NCBI RefSeq assembly: GCF_009852415.1
Contig: NZ_WOXS01000002.1
Span: 2,130,501 to 2,194,500, forward strand
Reading direction: 5' to 3'
Origin: Streptomyces sp. Tu 3180
GTDB taxonomy: Bacteria > Actinomycetota > Actinomycetes > Streptomycetales > Streptomycetaceae
DNA: 64,000 bases
The position numbers and the translations under genes were made by a program. Every line of letters begins with the position of its first letter. Within the stretch, counting starts at the first letter, position 1. This document shows positions 15,993 to 24,490 of the stretch, one piece after another. Under the pieces are notes generated by a model, which was not told the origin of the DNA, did not search any database, and worked only from the letters and a program-made list of their open reading frames with translations.

Positions 15993-16756
15993 ACCGGGAA
16001 CTCACCGCCGTCCACGGTGACGTTCTGCCCGGTGAGCCGGCTCGACCGGTCCGACACGAGGAACAGCACCGCGTCGGCGATGTCGTCGGGCCGGCCGTCG
16101 CGTCCCGGCGGAGGGCTGGTGTCGTCCCGGCCCGGCCCCTCCTCCGGCCTCGCCCACTCCTCCCGCGTCGCCTCGCCGCCCGGGGTGGCGGTCCCGCCGG
16201 GGGGCACGGTGTCGACCCGCGCCCCGAACGGGGCCAGTTCCAGGGCCGGTCCCCGGCTGTGGTTCCGCAGTGCCGCCTTCGCCGCCGTGTAGTGCGGGAA
16301 CGGCGGTGCCGAGGGGGGGACGGCGGCCGGGGAGACGTGCACGACCGCGTCCGGGCGCCGTTCGCGCGTGCCCGGGGTCAGCGGTGAGTCCAGCCGTACC
16401 GCTGGCAGGTGGTTCAGGTCCAGCCGGTCCTGCCACTCCTCGTCGGGGACGGCCCGGGCGTGCGGGAACGGCCGTGCCCCGCCCGCGTTGTCGACCAGGA
16501 TGTCCACCCCGCCGAGCGTTTCCCGCGCGGCCTCGGCGAGCGCCTCCGCTCCGGCCCGTGTCCGCAGGCCGGCCTCCACGAAGGCGGCCCCTTCCGGCAC
16601 CGTGCCCGTCCTCGATCCGGCGGTCGTGAGGACCCCGGCGCCCGCGTCCGGGAGCCGGCGCACGACGGTCGCGCCGATTCCGCGCGAACCGCCCGTGACC
16701 AGGGCTCGCTTTCCCGCGCGTTCACGCGTTTCCGCGCTTTTCTTTTCTGTGGTCAT
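15989..16756 (-). CDS. SDR-family NAD(P)-dependent oxidoreductase
   Basis: 255-aa short-chain dehydrogenase with the complete set of motifs: TGGSRGIG, DNAG, LDLNHLP (active-site Asn), the Ser of VHVSPAA, and Y-T-A-A-K. An Ala at the end of GSRGIGA and the basic loop around SRTG suggest NADPH. The N-terminal MTTEKKSAETRERAGK tail is unusually charged. Translationally coupled to the second SDR. The substrate is unknown. Confidence 0.85.
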   Translation of the reverse strand: MTTEKKSAETRERAGKRALVTGGSRGIGATVVRRLPDAGAGVLTTAGSRTGTVPEGAAFVEAGLRTRAGAEALAEAARETLGGVDILVDNAGGARPFPHARAVPDEEWQDRLDLNHLPAVRLDSPLTPGTRERRPDAVVHVSPAAVPPSAPPFPHYTAAKAALRNHSRGPALELAPFGARVDTVPPGGTATPGGEATREEWARPEEGPGRDDTSPPPGRDGRPDDIADAVLFLVSDRSSRLTGQNVTVDGGEFPV

Positions 16757-17131
16757 GCCACCGGGCTTCCTCTCGCTCGACCGGACGGGAGGGGATGCGC
16801 ACGGGACGCCGATATCGGAGGAATCTCGGTGCGCGTCTCCTCTCGTCGAGCTGTTTCACGGTAGGTCCGGGAAAGCCGGGCGGGCAAAGACGAAAAGAGA
16901 GCAGGGGCCATAGGGGTTTCCTATGGCCCGCGGAAGCTGCGGCCCTCGTCGGCAGGCGGCGCACGCCCCGTCGGGCACCGGTCCCCCCGGCGGGACGGCG
17001 CCGTCGAGGCCGTCGCGTCCCGCGGAACGCGTCCGCAGGCCCTTCGGAGCGCCGCCGGCCGCTGCTGCCACGGGTGGCCCGGCCCACGCCGGACCCGCCG
17101 CCGACGATCCGGCGGGCCCCGGGGGCGGCGC
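16757..17131. other. 375-base intergenic region between sensor kinase and SDR operon
   Basis: No gene is visible. Apart from the dyad at 16905-16929 it is plain GC-rich spacer. It contains the end of transcription of the two-component operon and the promoter of the SDR pair. A patch of locally lower GC runs around 16820-16925. Confidence 0.5.
16905..16929. promoter_or_regulatory. 10-bp inverted repeat fitting a LysR box (T-N11-A) or a terminator
   Basis: GGGCCATAGG, a 5-base loop, then CCTATGGCCC form a perfect stem. The inner ATAGG-N5-CCTAT is a dyad around T-N11-A, the LysR consensus, about 150 bases upstream of the SDR start. It equally resembles a terminator for the two-component operon that ends at 17132. 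The T-run after the stem is absent. Confidence 0.45.
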
Positions 17132-18211
17132 CTACGGCATGCCGGGAAGCCGGACCGTGACGAGGAGACCGCCGGCGGGGCGGGGGACGAGGTCGAGGGT
17201 CCCGTCGTGGGCGCGGACGACGCTGTGCACGATGGCCAGGCCGAGGCCGACGCCGGCGTGCTCGTCGGTGCGTACGCGTTCCGTTCCGCGCCGGAAGGGT
17301 TCGGTGAGGGTCGGCACCAGTTCCGGCGGGAGCGGATGCCCCGTGTTCTCGACCCGCACCACGCTCGCGCCGCCCCGCGCCTCGGTGTGGACCGTCACGG
17401 TGCCGCCGGCCGGGAGGTTGTGGACGATGGCGTTCTGGACGAGGTTGGTCACCATCCGCAGCAGGAGCTCCGCGGAGCCGCTGGTCCGTGCCGCCGCGCC
17501 GGTGACGTCGAGCGTGACCTCGCGCTGTTCGGCGAGGGGGAGCAGGGTCTCGGCGGCCTCCTCGGCGACGAGGGAGAGGTCGACGCTCTCGCGGGTGAAG
17601 TTCCCGCGGTCGCTGCGGCTGAGCAGCAGGAGGGCCTCGGTGAGGCCGGTCGCGCGCGTGTTGACGGCCTGGAGGCGTTCGAGGATCTCGTCCCGGTCCC
17701 GCCCGGGGTCCCTGCGGGCGACGTCGAGCAGCGTCTGCGAGATGGCCAGCGGGGTGCGCAGTTCGTGGGAGGCGTTCGCGGCGAACCTCTGCTGCTCGGC
17801 GACGTGTGACTCGAGTCGTTCGAGCATGGTGTCGAACGCGTCGGCGAGTTCGCGGAACTCGTCCTGGCGGCCCTCCATGCGGATCCGGTGGGACAGCGAT
17901 CCGTTCCCGGCCGTCCGTGCCGCGGTGGTGATCCGGGTGAGCGGTGCGAGCATCCGGCCGGCCAGGATCCATCCCCCGGCGAGGCCGAACACGAGCAGGA
18001 AGACCATCGCCGCGGCCGCGGCGGGGGCGAAGGTGCGCACCAGGAGGTAGCGGTTGGGCGCGACCCCGAGAAGGCCCCGGGAGCTGTCGGGTACGTAGCG
18101 CAGCAGGAACCCCCACACCACGGCCAGCAGGAGGGCGCCGGCGACGGCGAGGAACCCGGCGTAGCTGAGGGTGAGTTTCAGCCGGACGCTGAGCCCCGGA
18201 CTCCTACGCAT
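17132..18211 (-). CDS. Two-component sensor histidine kinase
   Basis: 359-aa membrane kinase. Two transmembrane segments (about residues 12-38 and 60-85) flank a short extracellular loop; then a HAMP linker, a HisKA domain with the phosphoacceptor H in ANASHELRTPLA, and an HATPase with N-box LVQNAIVHN and G-box HAGVGLGLAIVHS. The tiny sensor loop suggests an intramembrane or envelope signal. The start overlaps the end of the response regulator by 8 bases. The layout resembles CutS-type kinases. Confidence 0.9.
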   Translation of the reverse strand: MRRSPGLSVRLKLTLSYAGFLAVAGALLLAVVWGFLLRYVPDSSRGLLGVAPNRYLLVRTFAPAAAAAMVFLLVFGLAGGWILAGRMLAPLTRITTAARTAGNGSLSHRIRMEGRQDEFRELADAFDTMLERLESHVAEQQRFAANASHELRTPLAISQTLLDVARRDPGRDRDEILERLQAVNTRATGLTEALLLLSRSDRGNFTRESVDLSLVAEEAAETLLPLAEQREVTLDVTGAAARTSGSAELLLRMVTNLVQNAIVHNLPAGGTVTVHTEARGGASVVRVENTGHPLPPELVPTLTEPFRRGTERVRTDEHAGVGLGLAIVHSVVRAHDGTLDLVPRPAGGLLVTVRLPGMP

Positions 18212-18884
18212 GCGTCCTGCCGGGGCCGGTGTCGATGCGGTAGCCGACGCCCGGCACGGTGGCGATGACCCATGGTTCGCCGAGCCGTTTGCGCAGGGCG
18301 GAGACGGTGATGCGGACGGCGTTGGTGAGGGGGTCGGCGTTCTCGTCCCAGGCCCGTTCCAGCAGTTCCTCGGCGCTGACGACCCCGCCCCCGGCGGCGA
18401 CGAGGACCTCCAGCACGGCGAACTGCTTGCGGGTGAGGGCGACGTAGCGCCCGTCGCGGAAGACCTCCCGGCGGAAGGGGTCGACGCGCAGGCCCGCGAT
18501 CTCGTGGACCGGGGGCCGGGCGTACGCGCGTCTGCGGTCGAGCGCCCTCAGCCGCAGGACGAGCTCCCGCAGCTCGAACGGCTTGGTGAGGTAGTCGTCG
18601 GCGCCGAGCTCGAACCCGGACGCCTTGTCGTCGATCCGGTCGGCGGCGGTGAGCATGAGGATCGGGATGCCGCTGCCGGAGGCGACGACGCGCCGGGCGA
18701 CCTCGTCGCCGGAGGGTCCGGGGATGTCGCGGTCCAGGACCACGAGGTCGTAGGAGTGGACGCTCAGCAGCTCCAGGGCGCAGTCGCCGTCGCCGGCGAC
18801 GTCGGCGGCGATCGCTTCCAGCCGCAGGCCGTCACGGACGGCTTCGGCCAGGTAGGGCTCGTCCTCCACGATCAGTACGCGCAT
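18204..18884 (-). CDS. OmpR-family response regulator
   Basis: 226 aa. The receiver domain has the acidic pair in VEDEP, phosphoacceptor Asp in VVLDRD (about residue 51), Thr in LMLTA and Lys in LTKPF. The C-terminal winged helix has KQFAVLEVLV, NAVRITVSALRKRLGEP and VPGVGYRI. It is of the CutR/OmpR type. First gene of a two-gene operon with the sensor kinase. Targets are unknown. Confidence 0.92.
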   Translation of the reverse strand: MRVLIVEDEPYLAEAVRDGLRLEAIAADVAGDGDCALELLSVHSYDLVVLDRDIPGPSGDEVARRVVASGSGIPILMLTAADRIDDKASGFELGADDYLTKPFELRELVLRLRALDRRRAYARPPVHEIAGLRVDPFRREVFRDGRYVALTRKQFAVLEVLVAAGGGVVSAEELLERAWDENADPLTNAVRITVSALRKRLGEPWVIATVPGVGYRIDTGPGRTHA

Positions 18885-18953
18885 GCCCGAAGCCTAGGCA
18901 GCACGACGTATCGCCGACGTATCCGAGGGCGTGTGCGCCCCGGTGCGCGCGGC

Positions 18954-19658
18954 TCAGCCCGCCGGGGCCGGCGCGGGGCGCGGCCGGTCCGACGGCGCTT
19001 TCGCCGTGGCGCGCCACCAGCGGCGCGACGCCAGCCCGGCCAGCACGGCGCCGGCGGCGTTGACCAGCACGTCGTCCACGGAGGACACCCGGTCCAGCCG
19101 CAGCACGTACTGCGCGGTCTCGACCAGGACCGAGCAGCCCGCCCCGAGCGCCAGGATCCGCGGCACGGACGCCGGCGCCGCGAACCGCACCGGGGCGAAG
19201 AACCCCAGCGCCGCGAAGACCAGCAGGTTGCCGACGAACCCGAGCGGCCCCATCGTGACCAGGTCCCGCAGCGGCACCAGGCTCACCCGGCCGGGGACGA
19301 CGCCGGCCCCGGCGCCCGGCATCAGGGTCAGCCACAGGAACGGGACCGTCCCGTGGACCATGCCCACCTCGGCCAGCGACCTCCGCCACGCCGAAGCGGC
19401 GCCGGCGGCACGCCGGCGGCGCGCCAGGGCCCACGCCACCAGCACGGCCAACGGCACCGTGACCAGCGTCATGAGCACCACACCGTTGAACGTGTCGTAG
19501 CAGCCGTGCCACCGCCCGGCCATGCACCTCGGAGCGGACATCAGCAGCGGCCCCCGCAGGACGAACAGGGCGCTCGCCGGGCCGAGGACCGCCAGGCCGA
19601 GGAGCACGGTCCTGCGCGTGCGGCGGGGCGGCGCCGACGGGGATGCGTCGTGGTTCAT
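18954..19658 (-). CDS. VanZ-like membrane protein
   Basis: 234 aa with about five hydrophobic helices. The C-terminal half matches the VanZ/RDD-like fold: GFVGNLLVFAALGFFAPVRF followed by GCSVLVETAQYVLRLDRVSSVDDVLVNAAGAVLAG, where the charged E-T-x-Q and D-D-x-x-x-N motifs are the family signature. VanZ-type proteins affect teicoplanin sensitivity and the cell envelope, but most are uncharacterised. The ATG at 19658 is the first good start after an Arg-rich N-terminus. Confidence 0.85.
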   Translation of the reverse strand: MNHDASPSAPPRRTRRTVLLGLAVLGPASALFVLRGPLLMSAPRCMAGRWHGCYDTFNGVVLMTLVTVPLAVLVAWALARRRRAAGAASAWRRSLAEVGMVHGTVPFLWLTLMPGAGAGVVPGRVSLVPLRDLVTMGPLGFVGNLLVFAALGFFAPVRFAAPASVPRILALGAGCSVLVETAQYVLRLDRVSSVDDVLVNAAGAVLAGLASRRWWRATAKAPSDRPRPAPAPAG

Positions 19659-19838
19659 GCCCCCATGGGAGCCGGAGGACCGTTGCGGTGGCGTACGCGG
19701 TTTCCGATACGCCCGCGATATCCGGAGGATCCCCGGCGTCCCCCGTACCGGGGCCGCCGGCCGTCTCGCCCCGCAGTGCACGGTCTAGGGCACCCGCCCG
19801 ATCCGCGCGGCCGGTCCTTAGTCCCACGATGGGCGGGC

Positions 19839-21098
19839 ATGACGACGAACAGGACGAGGCGCCCGGGCGGGCGGACCTGGACCGTGGCGCGCGTGGTGCG
19901 GGACCGGAACGCGGGGCTGTACCTCGCCTCAGTGGTGGTGTCGGGCTTCGGCACGTCCGCGCTGTGGCTGGCCTCCGGCGTGTGGGTCAAGGACCTCACC
20001 GGCTCGGACGGGCTGGCCGCGCTGTGCATGCTGGCGATGTGGGCGCCCACCCTGGCGGGCCCGCTGCTGGGCACGCTCGCCGACCGCGTCCGCCGCAAGC
20101 CGCTGCTGATCGGCACGAGCCTGCTCATGGCCGGGCTCCTGCTCACCCTCTTCGCCGTGGACTCCCCGCGGGGGGTGTGGCTGCTGTACGCGGTGCTGTT
20201 CGTGCACGGCGCGGCGGGCGTCGTCCACGACGCGGCCGAGTCGGCGCTGATCGCCACCGCCGTGGACGGGTCCCTGCTCGGCGACTTCAACGGACTGCGG
20301 ACGACCGCCGACGAGGGCATGAAGCTGCTGGCCCCGCTGGCGGGAGCGGGCCTGTACGCCGCGTACGGCGGGGCGGGCGTGGCCCTCCTGGACGCGGTCA
20401 CCTTCCTGCTCGCGACGGTGCTGTACGCGCTGCTGCGCGTGCGGGAGGAACGGCCCGGGCCCCCGGCCGGCGCCGGCCGGGGGCGGACGGCGGAGGGCGC
20501 CCGCCACCTGTGGTCGCATCCGGTGCTGCGCCCGCTGGTGTCGGCGGGCGGCGCCACGATGCTGTGCGCGGGACTGAGCGGGGCGCTGGTGTACGCCGTC
20601 GTCGACGGCCTGGGGCACTCCCCCGCGTACGCCGGCGTGCTGTACGCGGTCCAGGGCGCGGGTTCGGTGGTGCTCGGCCTGCTCGCCGGTCCCGCCCTGC
20701 GCCGCTTCGGCGAGCTGCGCTTCGCGGCGTACGGCATCGCCCTGCTGTCCGCCGCGGTGGCGCTGCGCGCGGTGCCGAACGATCCGCTGGCGTGGGTGTG
20801 CAGCGCGGCGATCGGGGCGGGGCTGCCCGCCGTGCTGATCGCCGCGCTGACCGCCGTGCAGCGCGAGACGCCCGGGCCGCTGCTGGGCCGGGCCACCGCC
20901 ACCGCCCACACCCTGGTGTTCGCGCCGAACGTGCTCGGCCTGGCGGCCGGCGCGATCCTGGTCGAACTGCTCGACCACCGGCTGCTGCTGGTCGTCCTGG
21001 GGCTCGTGCTGCTCGCTCCCGCGGCGGGGCTGCTTCAGAGCGCGGCGAGTGCCGAGCGCACCGCCTCCAGGTCCCCGTCCGACGCCAGCCCTGCGTGA
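19839..21098 (+). CDS. MFS transporter
   Basis: 419-aa permease with about 12 helices. Between TM2 and TM3 is the MFS motif A-like loop GTLADRVRRKPLLIG. A long basic loop near residue 205 separates the two halves. The layout resembles MFS drug exporters of the MefA/EntS (DHA3) type. The ATG at 19839 follows GGGCGGGC. The 3' end overlaps the converging gene at 21035 by 64 bases. The substrate is unknown. Confidence 0.88.
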   Translation: MTTNRTRRPGGRTWTVARVVRDRNAGLYLASVVVSGFGTSALWLASGVWVKDLTGSDGLAALCMLAMWAPTLAGPLLGTLADRVRRKPLLIGTSLLMAGLLLTLFAVDSPRGVWLLYAVLFVHGAAGVVHDAAESALIATAVDGSLLGDFNGLRTTADEGMKLLAPLAGAGLYAAYGGAGVALLDAVTFLLATVLYALLRVREERPGPPAGAGRGRTAEGARHLWSHPVLRPLVSAGGATMLCAGLSGALVYAVVDGLGHSPAYAGVLYAVQGAGSVVLGLLAGPALRRFGELRFAAYGIALLSAAVALRAVPNDPLAWVCSAAIGAGLPAVLIAALTAVQRETPGPLLGRATATAHTLVFAPNVLGLAAGAILVELLDHRLLLVVLGLVLLAPAAGLLQSAASAERTASRSPSDASPA

Positions 21099-22201
21099 TA
21101 CAGGCGCAGTTCGGTCGCGCCGAGCCCACGCGCCTCGGCCGCGTCCGCCGCGAGGGTGCCGGGGCTGCCGCCCATGCCGGAGACCACGGTGAAGTTGGCG
21201 GCGAGGACGGCGCCCTCGCGCTCCTCGCGCGCGAACGGCGTCAGCAGGCCGGGACCGCCGGTGCAGGGCACGACCACACCGTCGGCGACGGAGAGGACGT
21301 GCGCGGGGTCGACGCCGGCGTTGGCGCCGCAGTGGTACGACACGGGGTCCGCGTGCAGCAGCACCTGGAAGCCCTCGGGTGCGGCGGCGCGCACGGCGCG
21401 GACCGCCGCCTCCTGGAGCGTGCGCGCGGTGTCGTCGCGCCACGCGCGCGTGGCGTTCGCGGTCGTCCCGCCGAGGAGCTTTTCGACGCCCGTCCAGCCC
21501 CCGTCGGAGGGCGCCGCCCCCCGCCACACCGGCTCGAGCGCGCCCCGTACGGCGGCGGCGAGCTCGTCGGCGTCCAGGTCATGGGCCCCGTAGCCCTCCC
21601 GGCAGGCCGGGCAGAAGCACAGGGACATCAGGTACTGCCCGGCGTCCCCGAGGCCGACGCCGGCGGTCTTGTCGTGGGCGTGCAGATGGGCCAGTCCGTA
21701 CCAGCCGAGGGACTCCAGCTCGGTGCCGTGCGCCCCGGGCCGCACCGCCGCCTCGGCGGCCAGGTCGGTCAGGTACGCGCGCGTGGCGGGCTGGGCGATG
21801 CACGGCGCCCAGGGGTAGCGGTCCCCGTAGGCGTTGACCACCGAGGTGTCCGGGTGCTCGGCCCCGAGGCGGGAGTTGTGCGCGAGCACCACCCAGGTGT
21901 GCACCTCCAGGCCCGCGTCGGCGAGCGCGGCGGCGGCCTCGCCGAAGGCGTCACCGGGCGCCCAGTCGCCCGCCGCGTACGGGCGCGGGGTGCGGCCGGA
22001 CCAGTGCTCCCCGGCCGGGTAGAGCACGGCCGCGTGCTCGGCGGTGACGACGCGGTGGCGCGGGTGGCGGGGGGTCAGCGCGCGCGTGGAGTGGTAGGCG
22101 GAGGCGAGCGTCGCCTGCCCGATGCCGAGTGCGGCGATCCGCGCGGGTGCCTCCGGGTCCCCGTTGACGTCCCACGGGTAGACGAATGCCGACGCCTTCA
22201 C
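21035..22201 (-). CDS. Conserved protein of unknown function, probable barrel fold, in the uronate locus
   Basis: 388-aa protein I do not recognise. The N-terminus (MKASAFVYPWDVNGD) and the alternation of strands and helices (EVHTWVVLAHNSRLG, ELESLGWYGLAHLHAHDKTAG, FQVLLHADPVSYHCGAN) suggest a glycoside-hydrolase-like TIM barrel. It also has a C-F-C-P-A-C-R-E-G-Y cysteine cluster near residue 193, like metal or structural sites in some unclassified glycosidases. The GTG start overlaps the stop of the KDG dehydratase gene and has GGAGGA upstream, so the two are co-translated. A role in releasing or handling uronic acids is inferred only from context. Confidence 0.7.
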   Translation of the reverse strand: MKASAFVYPWDVNGDPEAPARIAALGIGQATLASAYHSTRALTPRHPRHRVVTAEHAAVLYPAGEHWSGRTPRPYAAGDWAPGDAFGEAAAALADAGLEVHTWVVLAHNSRLGAEHPDTSVVNAYGDRYPWAPCIAQPATRAYLTDLAAEAAVRPGAHGTELESLGWYGLAHLHAHDKTAGVGLGDAGQYLMSLCFCPACREGYGAHDLDADELAAAVRGALEPVWRGAAPSDGGWTGVEKLLGGTTANATRAWRDDTARTLQEAAVRAVRAAAPEGFQVLLHADPVSYHCGANAGVDPAHVLSVADGVVVPCTGGPGLLTPFAREEREGAVLAANFTVVSGMGGSPGTLAADAAEARGLGATELRLYHAGLASDGDLEAVRSALAAL

Positions 22202-23139
22202 TTGTCCTCCTCCAGGAGCGCGTGTCCCCGCTCGATCAGCCGGGCGAGCTGCTTGACATGGTCCTCGGCCGGCTCGTGCAGCGGCGGCCGCACCTCCCCG
22301 ACGTCCAGCCCGCGCAGGCGTACGCCGGCCTTGACGAGGGAGACGGCGTAGCCGTGACCCTGGGCGCGCAGTTCGACGAAGGGCCGGTAGAAGCCGTCCA
22401 GCAGGCGGTGGGCGGTGGCCTCGTCGCCGGTGCGGAAGGCCGTGTGGCAGGCGAGGGCGAGCTCGGGGGCGAAGCAGAACACCGCGGAGGAGTAGAGGGT
22501 GATGCCGATGCCGTGGTAGGCGGGCTGGGTGAGTTCGGCGGTGGGCAGCCCGTTGAAGTAGAGGAAGTCGCCGGGGGCCTCGGTGCGCACGGCGCTGACG
22601 GTCCGCTGCATGAGGTCGAGGTCGCCGAGACCGTCCTTGAGGCCGATGATCCCGTCGGTGCGGGCCAGTTCGACGACGCTCCCGGGCGTGAGCACGGCGT
22701 TGTCGCGCTGGTAGACGATCACGGGCAGGGAGGTCGCCGCGGCCAGTTCCCGGTAGTGCCGCAGCAGCCCCTCCTGCGCGGCCCGGACCAGGTACGGGGG
22801 CATGGCGAGCAGCCCGTCGGCCCCGGCGCGCTCGGCGAGCCGGGCGTAGCGGACGGCGAGGGCGGTGCCGTAGCCGGCGCCCGCGACGACCGGGACGCGC
22901 CCCCCGGCGGCCTCGACGGCGGCCGCCACGCACGCCTCGAACTCCTCGGGCACCAGCGCGTGGAACTCCCCGGTGCCGCAGCAGGCGAACACGGCGGCGG
23001 CCCCGGCCTCCACCCCGCGCCGCACGTGGACCCGGTAGGTGTCGAGATCGACGGAGCCGTCGGCCCCGTACGCGGTGACCGGGAAGAACAGCGGCCCGCT
23101 GGGGATACTGAGTCGGGCGGCGAGAGGGGCTGACGTCAC
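22198..23139 (-). CDS. kdgD: 5-dehydro-4-deoxyglucarate dehydratase (DHDPS family)
   Basis: TIM-barrel enzyme that dehydrates and decarboxylates 5-keto-4-deoxy-glucarate to 2-oxoglutarate semialdehyde. Shown by GPLFFPVTAYGADGSVDLDTYR, the CCGTGEF loop, the Tyr in PVIVYQRDN and the Schiff-base Lys in IIGLKDGLGD, all typical of KdgD. I prefer the GTG at 23139 (GGGAG five bases upstream); an ATG at 23157 would add six residues. It diverges from uronate dehydrogenase, matching the oxidative galacturonate/glucuronate route. Glucarate/galactarate dehydratase is not in the window. Confidence 0.88.
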   Translation of the reverse strand: MTSAPLAARLSIPSGPLFFPVTAYGADGSVDLDTYRVHVRRGVEAGAAAVFACCGTGEFHALVPEEFEACVAAAVEAAGGRVPVVAGAGYGTALAVRYARLAERAGADGLLAMPPYLVRAAQEGLLRHYRELAAATSLPVIVYQRDNAVLTPGSVVELARTDGIIGLKDGLGDLDLMQRTVSAVRTEAPGDFLYFNGLPTAELTQPAYHGIGITLYSSAVFCFAPELALACHTAFRTGDEATAHRLLDGFYRPFVELRAQGHGYAVSLVKAGVRLRGLDVGEVRPPLHEPAEDHVKQLARLIERGHALLEEDK

Positions 23140-23154
23140 GAGCTCTCCCAGGTC

Positions 23155-23161
23155 CATATTC
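23155..23161. promoter_or_regulatory. CATATTC half of a motif shared by both divergent promoters
   Basis: CATATTC lies at the kdgD side and its inverse GAATATG at 23317-23323 on the udh side, each near a predicted transcription start. In DNA this GC-rich, paired AT-rich motifs may be operators of a common regulator. A -10-like TATAGA for kdgD is read on the minus strand at 23177-23172. Confidence 0.3.
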
Positions 23162-23281
23162 TTGATTCTCGTCTATATTTCTGAACCGCTCCACGCTAAG
23201 CCGCCCCGGGGACGCCGGTCAAGCACGGCAACCCGCCACGCACCAGCGGATTTTTCGGTTCCGCGAAGAGCGGCGGGACAC

Positions 23282-23310
23282 TTGACGGGCCGCACCCCGC
23301 CTCTTAGCGT
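23282..23310 (+). promoter_or_regulatory. Promoter of uronate dehydrogenase (-35 TTGACG, -10 TAGCGT)
   Basis: TTGACG (23282-23287), a 17-base spacer and TAGCGT (23305-23310) make a good HrdB-type promoter. The predicted start, near 23317, falls on the GAATATG motif. The leader is about 77 bases, with AAGGAGAC seven bases before the ATG. Confidence 0.6.
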
Positions 23311-23393
23311 GTCCACGAATATGAATGCCGTGCGCCCATATGCACGTCCGTGCCTCCTCGTGCGCACGGCCGGCGACGCAAGGAGACCCGAGG

Positions 23394-24203
23394 ATGCCCG
23401 CTCCCCGCACCGTTCTGCTCACCGGCGCCGCCGGCGGCCTCGGCACCCTGATGCGGGACCTGCTCCCCGCCTACGGCTACGAGCTGCGCCTGCTCGACCT
23501 GCGCCCGATCGAGGGCGAGCCGGACGCGATCGTCGCGGACCTCGCCGACCGGGAGGCCGTGCGCGAGGCGGTCCGCGGGGTCGACGCGATCATCCACCTC
23601 GCGGGCATCTCCCTGGAAGCCCCCTTCGAGAAGATCCTCAAGGCGAACATCGAGGGCACCTACCACCTCTACGAGGCCGCCCGCGAGGAGGGCGTCGGGC
23701 GCGTCGTCTTCGCCTCCTCCAACCACGCCGTCGGCTACACCCCGCGCCCGCAGGGCGACGACCCCCTCATCCCCGTCGACACCCCGCGCCGCCCCGACAC
23801 CTTCTACGGCCTGTCCAAGTGCTTCGGCGAGGACCTCGCCCAGCTGTACTGGGACAAGCACGGCCTGGAGACCGTCTCCGTGCGCATCGGCTCCTGCTTC
23901 CCCGAGCCGACCAGCGTGCGCATGCTCTCGGTGTGGATGAGCCCGGCCGACGGCGCCCGCCTCTTCCACGCGGCCCTGACCGCCGAGAACGTCGGCCACA
24001 CCGTCGTCCACGGCTCCTCCGCCAACACCCGCCTGTGGTGGGACCTCACCTCCGCGCGTGCGCTCGGCTACGACCCGCAGGACGACTCCGAGCCGTACGC
24101 CGAGAAGCTCGTCGCCGAGCAGGGCGAGCTGGACCCGGACAACCCGGCGCACGCCCGCCTCGGCGGCCACTTCGTCACCGACCCGCCGATCTGGCCGTAC
24201 TGA
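23394..24203 (+). CDS. udh: Uronate dehydrogenase, NAD-dependent
   Basis: 269-aa extended-SDR enzyme that oxidises galacturonate or glucuronate to the aldaro-lactone (EC 1.1.1.203). Sequence signs: TGAAGGLGTLMR cofactor loop, DLRPIEGEPDAIVADL acidic residue for NAD, SSNHAVGYTPR catalytic Ser region, FYGLSKCFGEDLA with the YxxxK, and RIGSCFPEPT, a segment typical of Udh. An AAGGAGAC ribosome site precedes the ATG. Pectin breakdown by the lyase at 997-2064 would supply uronates. Confidence 0.9.
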   Translation: MPAPRTVLLTGAAGGLGTLMRDLLPAYGYELRLLDLRPIEGEPDAIVADLADREAVREAVRGVDAIIHLAGISLEAPFEKILKANIEGTYHLYEAAREEGVGRVVFASSNHAVGYTPRPQGDDPLIPVDTPRRPDTFYGLSKCFGEDLAQLYWDKHGLETVSVRIGSCFPEPTSVRMLSVWMSPADGARLFHAALTAENVGHTVVHGSSANTRLWWDLTSARALGYDPQDDSEPYAEKLVAEQGELDPDNPAHARLGGHFVTDPPIWPY

Positions 24204-24262
24204 CGGCCACCACGCGCGCCCCGAGCGGCGCGAAATCGACGCTCACGGCGGCGGGCGGGCAC

Positions 24263-24462
24263 CGAACGGGCCCGCCCGCCGCCGTGTTCGGGCACACCCG
24301 CTGCCCGCTTCCGCCCCCGCGCCCGCGCCCGCCCAGCTCCGAGGCGGACACGCCCCGATCCGAACGGGCGCAAACGGGCACGACCGGGCCCACGACAGGC
24401 CTGGTCAGCATCGCGCCCCCGCTGTAGAACTTCCTGCGTGGCCCCACCGGGCCCGAACGGGC
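24263..24462. repeat. Three copies of CGAACGGGC upstream of the DeoR gene
   Basis: CGAACGGGC occurs at 24263-24271, 24361-24369 and 24454-24462, with near copies at 24371-24379 and 24381-24389, all in the 287-base gap before the DeoR-type regulator. Repeated short sites are typical of DeoR/GlpR operators, but GC bias makes chance repeats likelier here. I see no coding region in this gap. Confidence 0.35.
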
Positions 24463-24490
24463 AGCGAAACCAGAAAGCGGGTGTCCGGCC

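Noticed and set aside
18171..21098. 975-residue open frame on the plus strand covering the response regulator and VanZ-like genes
   Set aside because: Only the last 419 residues (from 19839) form a real MFS protein; the rest is Arg/Gly/Pro-rich shadow of minus-strand genes.
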